Part shown: in pieces, positions 1 to 6,800 of the stretch
Position numbering within the stretch: position 1 is the stretch's first letter
Layout of the letters: every line of letters starts with the position of its first letter
Origin: Nymphaea colorata
Taxonomy: Eukaryota > Streptophyta > Magnoliopsida > Nymphaeales > Nymphaeaceae
Assembly (NCBI RefSeq): GCF_008831285.2
Contig: NC_045140.1
Coordinates: forward strand, 29,873,606 to 29,886,105
DNA length: 12,500 nucleotides
Direction of reading: 5' to 3'
Translations under genes and position numbers: made by a program
Notes under the pieces: generated by a model
What the model saw: the letters and a program-made list of their open reading frames with translations, nothing else
Database searches by the model: none
Told to the model about the DNA's origin: nothing

Positions 1-481
1 CGATGCAATCCTAATCCTCCCAGGACCTTCTTGAGGCCTATTCTAAAACCGAAAAATCCTAAACAAGTAATTACAGAAAGTTACCCGGCCGGACAGGACC
101 CCGGCGCAAACCCAGTTAGGTGAAGGAATACAAGTCGAGGATACCCTTTCTTCAAAACCTAACTATGGATAGCCTACTACAAAAGAACTAAGGGGGTTGA
201 CGAGGCCTTACAAACGTGAGCGATACAAATATTAATTCTCTCGCAACTCACTCACAAACCACGCAAACCACTGGTAACGGCCAAACCACACCCAACAAAA
301 GCAAATAGGGAGGTAACGCTCCTTGTGGTCGTGTCTCGGGCACAGTGCCCTCGAGGTACCTCACGGGGGAGCAGGGCCGAAGCCAAGGCTAAAGCAAAAC
401 ATAAAGCAACTATGATGCTGTCCTAAAACAAACAAAAGCAAATTCCTGCCCGCGGCTACAAGGGGGATCAAGGGATTACCG

Positions 482-499
482 GCCAAGGTAAACCTTGGC
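482..499. repeat. Perfect 8-bp inverted repeat with 2-base spacer
   Basis: GCCAAGGT and ACCTTGGC separated by AA. It is repeated in the right LTR at 9846-9863. A second stem, ACCCGAGG/CCTCGGGT, follows at 514-540 (9878-9904). Confidence 0.7.
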
Positions 500-1100
500 G
501 TAGCTGGATAAGCACCCGAGGTGAGAACCAACCCTCGGGTATTGCAGCTTGCTGTTCAAGAAGGCCGGTTGAGGAGAGCCTCCTCGCTCGCCTGCTGCAC
601 TATTCAATCCGCTGGCCGAATGGTGTTGGGCGATGAACTCGCCGCTGAGATCCTGGCCCCCGCGCCTGAAGGGGTGGCCGCTCGCTGCTGGCCGAGAGTT
701 CGCGCTGTCGCTGGACGCGCGTCTACCGGGTGGAAGCAGAACGGCGGGCCGCCTGGAAGGAGCCGAGCGCCGGAATGCTTGCGGATGTAGTCTGAGGAGA
801 TGCGGGCAGCGCGTGTAGCTACCGATATGGGTCGCGCTCAGCGCTGAGGACGATGACCGATGCCGGAGAGAGAGACGCTGTCGGGCCGGAAGGGACGCCT
901 GTGTGCCAAGGGGGGCTGCTGCCGGGAAGACAGCGCCTACCTGCCTGCCTTCGGTTGTGACTCAGTCACGCTCGCCGCTGGGTGCCAACGGTGAAGGTCA
1001 CGATCGAGGCAAGGGGGCCGGAGGGAGCCGGCGTAGCCTAGTCCTAACTAAGGCTGGGGTTGGCTCGGTTCGGCTGGGTTCTACTAGGTAGGCCGGTTTA

Positions 1101-1490
1101 GTCAAGGTGGGCTCGGGTTGAGGTTGGCCAAGAAGGTTAAGGGAATAGGTTCGAAATGGGTGACCTAACTACGTGAGGCTTAAGCGAGGTGGTTTGGGTC
1201 GGGTCTAAGCCCGCGGATATGGTCAATGTTGACCGAGTGAGGTCAGGGTTGACTAAGGTGGGTGGTTGACTAATGGACCTAGCTGAGTGGGTCCTGGTAG
1301 ATTGGGTCAAGGGACGCTCGAGCTAGACTCGAGCCGACTAGGGTAGCTTGAACTAAGAGGGCTCGGTGGAAGAGATGACCTAGTGTTGACTAAGGTTAAG
1401 ACAAGTGATGTTGGTCTAGGTAGGTTCAGTCAAAAGGGTTGACCTACGGCGAGGGAGGTGCGAGAGGGTGCCTAGGAGGACTCGGTTGAC
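1101..1490. promoter_or_regulatory. TTGAC (W-box core) cluster in the left LTR
   Basis: At least ten TTGAC or GTCAA cores occur at 1101, 1222, 1229, 1249, 1266, 1306, 1386, 1429, 1439 and 1486, several inside GGTTGACTAAGG-like units. TTGAC is the core of the WRKY-binding W-box. The cluster may also be a decayed short tandem repeat. The same array is in the right LTR at 10465-10854. Confidence 0.45.
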
Positions 1491-1520
1491 TTGGCTGGTC
1501 TTGCCAAGATGGTGCACCAC

Positions 1521-1542
1521 GATCTTGCCACGCGGCAAGATC
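1521..1542. repeat. Perfect 9-bp hairpin
   Basis: GATCTTGCC and GGCAAGATC separated by four bases, preceded by a related small palindrome TCTTGCCAAGA at 1499-1509. The copy in the right LTR is at 10885-10906. Confidence 0.75.
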
Positions 1543-1637
1543 AACGACCGACAGAGATGACGCGGAATTAATCACGCGTAGAGGAGATGCGAGGAGGAGT
1601 TGCCTAAATGGTAGGGGAGAAAACTGAAATCGAATGA

Positions 1638-1682
1638 ACCTGGACAGAATTCCAGGTCGATTCTCTTGATCTCTCGAGAATC
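1638..1682. repeat. Two adjacent 7-bp hairpins
   Basis: ACCTGGA/TCCAGGT (1638-1657, 6-base loop) is followed directly by GATTCTC/GAGAATC (1659-1682, 10-base loop). Copies in the right LTR are at 11002-11046. Confidence 0.6.
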
Positions 1683-1704
1683 CTCAACAAGTCTTGGATG
1701 ACGC

Positions 1705-2127
1705 CACGTGGAGAGATGAGAGGCTATGGATTGACGCGGTAAGGAGGTGGAAACGAATGCGGCAAGGTGATGACGACACGCACGGTATTTCCTAAAACAG
1801 CTAAGGTAAGAGGCTATCGGGTGACCGCGTGGAGCTAGCTGGGCGTTGCGTCAAAACGCATGGGACCCAGCTAGATCGTGCAGGGAGAGGTTGGCTGAGG
1901 TGGCTGATGGAGGGAGCACAGATGATTGACACCTGGCAGGATAGAGGGCCGAGGCGTTCTCGGATTAGGGTTGACTCTAGTGAAGAATGCGAGAAAGCAA
2001 GGAGGAGCGGCGGCTACGGGATTGACCTAAATGATTGGTAACTCGAGATCCTAGGACGATCTCGAGCAGAGACACGTGGAAGGTTAGGGTGCTACGAAGT
2101 TAGGAGCTGGGGAGATGATGACACGTG
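1705..2127. promoter_or_regulatory. Three CACGTG (G-box/ABRE-like) motifs in the left LTR
   Basis: CACGTG palindromes occur at 1705-1710, 2073-2078 and 2122-2127, each followed by GGA; the last two share ACACGTGGA. This is the plant bZIP/bHLH target and an ABRE-like core. Copies in the right LTR are at 11069, 11437 and 11486. The binding role is inferred from the motif alone. Confidence 0.4.
2042..2066. repeat. Perfect 9-bp hairpin
   Basis: CTCGAGATC and GATCTCGAG separated by seven bases. The right LTR copy is at 11406-11430. Confidence 0.75.
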
Positions 2128-2344
2128 GATGAAATCGACGGACAAGAAGGAAATACGAGTACTAACCTTAGCGACGACCGGCGGCAAGGCTGAGACGAAT
2201 CCTCCACGGGCGGCGGCTAGGGTTTTAGCTTCGTTCCCTTTGTCCAAATTGCCTCTTCTTCAGACTGAAAAACACCCTTGAGGGCGAGGGTATTCTGGTC
2301 TGATTCCGCCGGAATTAATGGTACTGACCGGGAGTAGCAGGGAT

Positions 2345-2368
2345 CGCCGGAATCTCCGAGTTCCGGCG
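2345..2368. repeat. Perfect 8-bp hairpin
   Basis: CGCCGGAA and TTCCGGCG separated by eight bases. The right LTR copy is at 11709-11732. Confidence 0.7.
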
Positions 2369-3083
2369 AAGGTGCGGTCTAGAGCTCCACCCGTTAGAAC
2401 TCACTCCAATTTGATTATTTGATCTTTGGGATGGAGGCGATTCCGAGGGTCAACTCAATTTTGCAGATCGTGTCCAGAACCCTTGTTTCCTGAGTTCATG
2501 AAGTCTCTGGACCGAGAGTCTTGTATGGCTGAACCGAGTATAAATGATACAAATTCGTGCTCGTGGGGCTCGCGGTTCGATTCGATCAACGTGTTAGCAA
2601 GGGGGATTAATCGGAGTTTCCCCAAACTGTGTAAGGGACTGATTCCAACAGATTTCTTCGTTACCTCTAAGTCAGGCCTCGGGTATGCCGAGGGAAGACC
2701 CCAGAAGATAAGAAGAACGCTGTTCCAATCGATCTCAACACGACTTTGGCGAAAACACGAAAATCTCAAGTACTAACCTCTTTGTCGATATTGAAGCCGA
2801 GGTAAACCGCGCCTTCAATCTTCCTTGTTCCAGCTTCAGCCTCTCCACTTCTTCGTGTTCAAGAAGAGGGCACCGAATCCGGACTTGCTTTAAGCTAGGG
2901 ATGTACCGTGGACAAGGGAGGGACCGCCGCCGTGAGGAAGAGATCCGCCGATGCCGTGCTGCCTTATGCCGGTGTCTAAGGACTTTGGCTCTTCAAGGAC
3001 AGGATTTGAGGGGATTGGAAGCGCCTTGGAGGTAGAGGACGCGAGGGGGAAGAAGACGCAAGGCTCGGGTGAGCAAGGTGGGA

Positions 3084-3127
3084 GACGAGAAGGAGAGAGA
3101 GACCTCGAGAGAGGAGAGAGAAGAATT
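3084..3127 (-). promoter_or_regulatory. CT-rich initial leader (Y-patch-like)
   Basis: On the minus strand this is an almost uninterrupted pyrimidine tract with several CTCTCT units, just downstream of the predicted start site. Such tracts are common in plant core promoters and 5' leaders. The right-LTR copy is at 12448-12491. Confidence 0.5.
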
Positions 3128-3182
3128 CCGAACAAATGATTCCTTAATCTCAAAATTGCATACAATGTACAAGATCCAAAAA

Positions 3183-3192
3183 GTATATATAC
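3183..3192 (-). promoter_or_regulatory. TATA box of the LTR promoter
   Basis: GTATATATAC, an unambiguous TATA-type motif, is followed on the minus strand after about 60 bases by a strongly CT-rich leader (3084-3127). This is the usual arrangement of a plant Pol II core promoter. Transcription would start about 30 bases downstream, near 3150-3160. It drives read-through out of the 3' LTR here; the equivalent in the 5' LTR is beyond 12500. Confidence 0.6.
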
Positions 3193-3265
3193 AAGTTCAA
3201 ATGAAGCGGGTTTGTATTTCATAACCCGCGCTAGATCTAATCCAACAACTAATGCGCCGAGCACA

Positions 3266-3273
3266 CCCCGCTC
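3266..3273 (-). other. Candidate polypurine tract beside the 3' LTR
   Basis: On the minus strand GAGCGGGG directly precedes TGTGCTCGGC, a possible LTR start. It is the best-placed purine run next to a TG between the coding tail and the TATA box, but it is short. Longer purine runs at 3652-3671 lie inside the displaced coding tail and are less likely. Confidence 0.4.
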
Positions 3274-3530
3274 GGCCTGGGTCTCGAGTTCAAAACTCGT
3301 TATTGGCAAGGAATGGTTAAGTGCGAAAGCAAAGACTGAAAATGACTAAGTGCTGGAAGGAAACGAGCGGCCTAGTGCCTAAGCTCGAAATTTAAACGAA
3401 TCGTCCCTGAGCCTTGTGAGCCCAGGGCGGGGACCTCGTGTGGGTTGCCGCCCACACTTCGGTTAGATGCGCATGGGCTAAGTCTGTTTGACTTAGCCGA
3501 TTGCCTAGGATTCTAGGTCTTAGAATCGGC
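3266..3530 (-). other. 3' noncoding strip between polyprotein tail and 3' LTR, hairpin-rich
   Basis: No ORF of note. Short inverted repeats follow one another: 3285-3299 (6-bp stem), 3438-3457 (GTGTGGG/CCCACAC), 3476-3498 (GGCTAAGTC/GACTTAGCC, 9 bp, 5-base loop), and 3496-3530 (GCCGATT/AATCGGC enclosing CCTAG/CTAGG or, alternatively, GATTCTA/TAGAATC). This strip should hold the polypurine tract next to the LTR. Confidence 0.65.
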
Positions 3531-3836
3531 TCAAGCGTCTAGGTTGACCGGACTCACATTAGAGGTTAACTTGACTAACTCGGTGAGTTCAACACTTAGT
3601 TCAGAAACGTCTTGAAGCCTATCCGGTTTGAGCACCTCTTCGGACCTGGTTGCTCCTCCCACTCCTCCCGCTGCAACCTGCGTTGGTGCTGCTTCAACAT
3701 CTTGGGTTGAGTTGGCGACGTGCTCCATGGTCTGAGCCCACAACTCAGACGCCTTGCGCTTCAACCGGCTAGGTCCGGCCTGCTCTGTCGGCCTTGGGTC
3801 GGGACCATGAGATTGGTCCGTAACAGATTCCCCTCC
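3531..3836 (-). pseudogene. Frame-displaced C-terminal tail of the polyprotein
   Basis: After the chromodomain-like RFP at 3869, the expected LEDK-type motif of related polyproteins is present, but one frame away (3847-3867). A second one-base shift inside the purine run at 3831-3837 leads into a third frame that stays open for 101 codons to a TGA at 3533-3531. Its composition looks protein-like (Pro/Glu-rich, then KRKASELW, then a Leu/Val/Glu helix-like end). It has no ATG in good context near its start and overlaps the Gag-Pol stop. I read it as the original end of Gag-Pol cut off by two single-base indels. The alternative is a separate small ORF or chance. Confidence 0.5.
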
Positions 3837-6800
3837 CTAAATTGCGCTTGTCCTCGAGCGCTAGAAGAGGGGAAGCGGTGGATTACTAACCCGAACTCTT
3901 CCCAAGAAGTTCCTTTATCTGGGCCCTCCCATTCCACGAGTACCTCATGCCTCGTCCTACCTTGGCGTTGGGCGTATCTGTGCTTTAAGATACGGTAGGG
4001 TGTTGGCAGTTGTTCCGGCATCTGTTCTATCATCGTTGGTACATCCCCATGATGCGGCTTAAGCCGTGTAACATGGAATACGGGGTGTACTAAAGCTGCT
4101 CTTGGAAGGCCTAACCTGTAGGCTGCCTTTCCTACCTTTTGTAGTACCGGATATGGGCCATAATAGCGAGGCAACAGTTTTGAGTAGGGCTGGCCCATCA
4201 ATGACCTCTGCTTTAGAGGCAACCTCTTCAGCCACACATACTGGCCCACTTCGAATTCACGGTCTTTCCTACCTTTATTATACACTTGTCTCATGCGGTT
4301 CTGCGCCTTGGCTATATTCTGCTTGAGTGCGTCTAGCACTTCTTCACGTGTGCGCAGTTCACAGTCAATTTGGTCGTCCTCAGCTGTGCCTCCTTCGTAC
4401 CTTGGTATAGCAGGAGGAGGGAACCCGTATACACCCTCGTATGGGGTCATGCCCGTGGACGAATGCAGACTAGTGTTATACGACCACTCTGCCCATGGTA
4501 AAAATTTTACCCATGTATTTGGTCGTTCTCCCGCGAAGCATCTCAGGTAGGTCTCTAGAGACCGGTTCACGATTTCGCTCTGACCATCTGTCTGTGGATG
4601 GTGGGCTGTGCTGAAGTTAAGCGTCGTACCCATTAACTTCATATACTCCTGCCAGAACGCACTGAGAAAGATTGAGTCACGGTCACATACGACCGACTGT
4701 GGCATTCCGTGGAGCTTGCCAATAAATTCTTGGTACACGCTGGCCACCATTGGCCCTTGATATGAACGTGGCAAGGGAGCGAAGTGGCTATACTTGGTGA
4801 GTCTATCCACTACCACAAGCACAGCTTCCTTGCCTTCAGAGCGGGGCATGGCGTCTATGAAATCCATGGTTACATCAGTCCATGGTTTCGTGGGTATGGG
4901 GAGGGGATTCAAGTGACCTGGAGGCTTGATTGCCTCGTATTTCTCCCTCTGACATACCACGCACTTTCTGATGTAACGTTGTACGTCCGCCTTCATGCCG
5001 CGCCACCAAAACTGGGCTTTTATTCTACCAAGGGTTTTTGAAACCCCCTCATGACCTGCGGCTGGAGTGTCATGGAAGTGTTGCAAGAGTTCTTGCTTAA
5101 GCCCAGAGTTAGGAGAAATCACTGCGCGATTCTTCCTAAACAAGAGATTCCCTCTGACCGTGTACAAGGGGATAGATCCGGGATTCTGTTCTACTGATGC
5201 TCGAATTAGCCTCAATGCTTGGTCTTCTTGTTGCTCTTGGGTTAATCGTTCCCATATATCCGTCTCTACCACAGAGAGTGTCATGAACTGCTCGGTCAAA
5301 CGGGAAAGCGAATCTGCCGCTGTGTTATCCGGACCTTTCTTATACTCAATCTCAAAATCGTATCCTAGCAGCTTGGCCAGCCAACGCTGTTGGGTAGGCG
5401 TAGATACTCTTTGTTTGAGCATGTATTTTAACGAATTCTGGTCCGTTTTGACTACGAATCTGTGCCCTATCAGATAAGGCCGCCACTTTTCAACTGCCAA
5501 TACTATCGCTAAGAGCTCTTTCTCGTATGTAGAAAGAGGTTTTGCCCTACTGGTTAGGGCTTTTGACATATAGGCGATAGGATGGCCTTCTTGACTTAAG
5601 ACGGCACCGACTCCAACATCACATGCGTCTGTCTCGATTGTAAATTGTTTGTTGAAGTCCAGTAGGGTAAGCACTGGCGCAGTTATAAGGGCATTTTTCA
5701 ACTTATCAAAGGCTGCCCTAGCCTTTTCTGACCATTGAAAGGCTCCCTTTTTTAACATCTGGGTTAAGGGTTGAGCTATTAGCCCATAACCTTGGATGAA
5801 GCGCCTGTAGTAGCCCGTAAGGCCTAGAAAGCCTCTGAGTCCTTTCAGATCCTTAGGCAGTGGCCATCTTTGCATGGCATCCAATTTTTCGGGGTCTGCC
5901 CGAACCCCTTGTTGGCACACGATGTGCCCAAGATAACCAATGCTCGGTTGTCCAAAGCTGCATTTGGACCGTTTTGCATGCAGTTGGTTATCACGTAGCA
6001 CCTGAAGAGCTGTTGCAAGGTGCTTCTCATGCAATTCCTCTGTCTGACTATATATAAGAATGTCGTCGAAGAAGACCAATATAAAATCTCGGAGGTATTG
6101 TCGAAAGACATCGTTCATGCATCTTTGAAATGTTGCCGGTGCGTTAGTTAGACCGAAAGGCATTACGAGGAATTCGTAGTGCCCGTCATGTGTCCTGAAT
6201 GCCGTCTTGGGGACGTCACCCTTACACATTCTGATTTGATGGTAGCCTGCTCTCAAGTCTATCTTGGAGAATACGGTCGCTCCGGCTAGCTCATCCAACA
6301 ACTCATCGATGACAGGAATAGGATGCCTGTCCTTTACCGTGGCTTCGTTCAGGGCGCGGTAATCAACACAAAAGCGCCATGTATTATCCTTCTTCTTCAC
6401 GAGTAAGACTGGAGAAGAGAAAGGACTGCTGCTAGGCTGAACTATGCCACTCTCTAACATCTCTTTAACCAGACGCTCTATTTCGGCCTTCTGGTTATAC
6501 CCATATCTGTAGGGCCTCACGTTGACCGGTTCGGCCCCTTGAGTCAATATGATTCGATGGTCGTAGGATCGAGGAGGAGGTAGTCCTTTTGGCTCCTCGA
6601 ACAAATCCTCATATCGGTCCAACACCGACTGTATCCGTGGAGGCACAATCTCTTCGTGCTCTTCTCTAGATGGCACATCAGTAGCTAGTGCCATCACCCA
6701 ACACGCTGGTTGTTCTGCCTCTATAGCTCGTAAGGCAGCCTTGGGACGTGTAATGCTCGTGATGCCTTGTAAGGTCATCGGCTCATCTTCTCCGTCGGGG

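Larger units (their letters stand above)
1..3265 (-). repeat. Left LTR (3' LTR in element orientation), 37 bases short at window edge
   Basis: Positions 1-3136 match 9365-12500 without a gap. The repeat must extend past 3136, because the partner copy is cut by the window end. The inner border is inferred at 3265: read on the minus strand, a short purine run (GAGCGGGG) is followed directly by TGTGCTCGGC, and TGT pairs with the ACA at the other LTR end. The TATA-like motif at 3183-3192 would then lie in a short U3. The stretch carries no convincing gene. It holds TTGAC-rich sequence (1101-1490), three CACGTG boxes, and several perfect hairpins. The 1-3136 part is certain; the exact border is not. 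Confidence 0.9.

Noticed and set aside
521-790. 89-codon + strand frame, identical in both LTRs.
   Set aside because: It has no recognised motif, its composition follows the local GC-rich sequence, it overlaps another frame at 633-818, and it is antisense to the element.
2426-2776. Opposing, nearly coextensive open frames in the LTR: 116 codons on + (2426-2776) and 104 on minus (2455-2769), repeated in the right LTR.
   Set aside because: Identity between LTR copies only reflects their common origin. Neither product resembles a known domain, and open frames of this length on both strands are unremarkable in GC-moderate LTR sequence.
2158-2779. AGTACTAACCT occurs at 2158-2168 and 2769-2779; it reads as TACTAAC branch-point-like on + or AG|GTTAGT donor-like on minus, hinting at a leader intron.
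   Set aside because: An 11-base repeat is expected about once by chance in 3.2 kb, and no matching acceptor could be identified with confidence. RNA data would be needed.
3131-3136. Alternative LTR border at 3134, since TGTTCGGA on the minus strand resembles the inverted end TGTTAGGA.
   Set aside because: The repeat continues at least two bases beyond it, no purine tract precedes it, and it would put the TATA box outside the LTR. It stays possible until the right flank is seen.
2890-3309. 139-codon minus-strand frame spanning the LTR promoter.
   Set aside because: It runs through the TATA box, the CT-rich leader and the presumed LTR border, and has low-complexity Ser/Pro content; it is best explained as chance.
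3652-3671. Strong purine run on the minus strand (GGAGGAGTGGGAGGAGC) as polypurine tract.
   Set aside because: It lies inside the displaced coding tail, more than 120 bases before its stop, and encodes Gly/Val in a protein-like frame.
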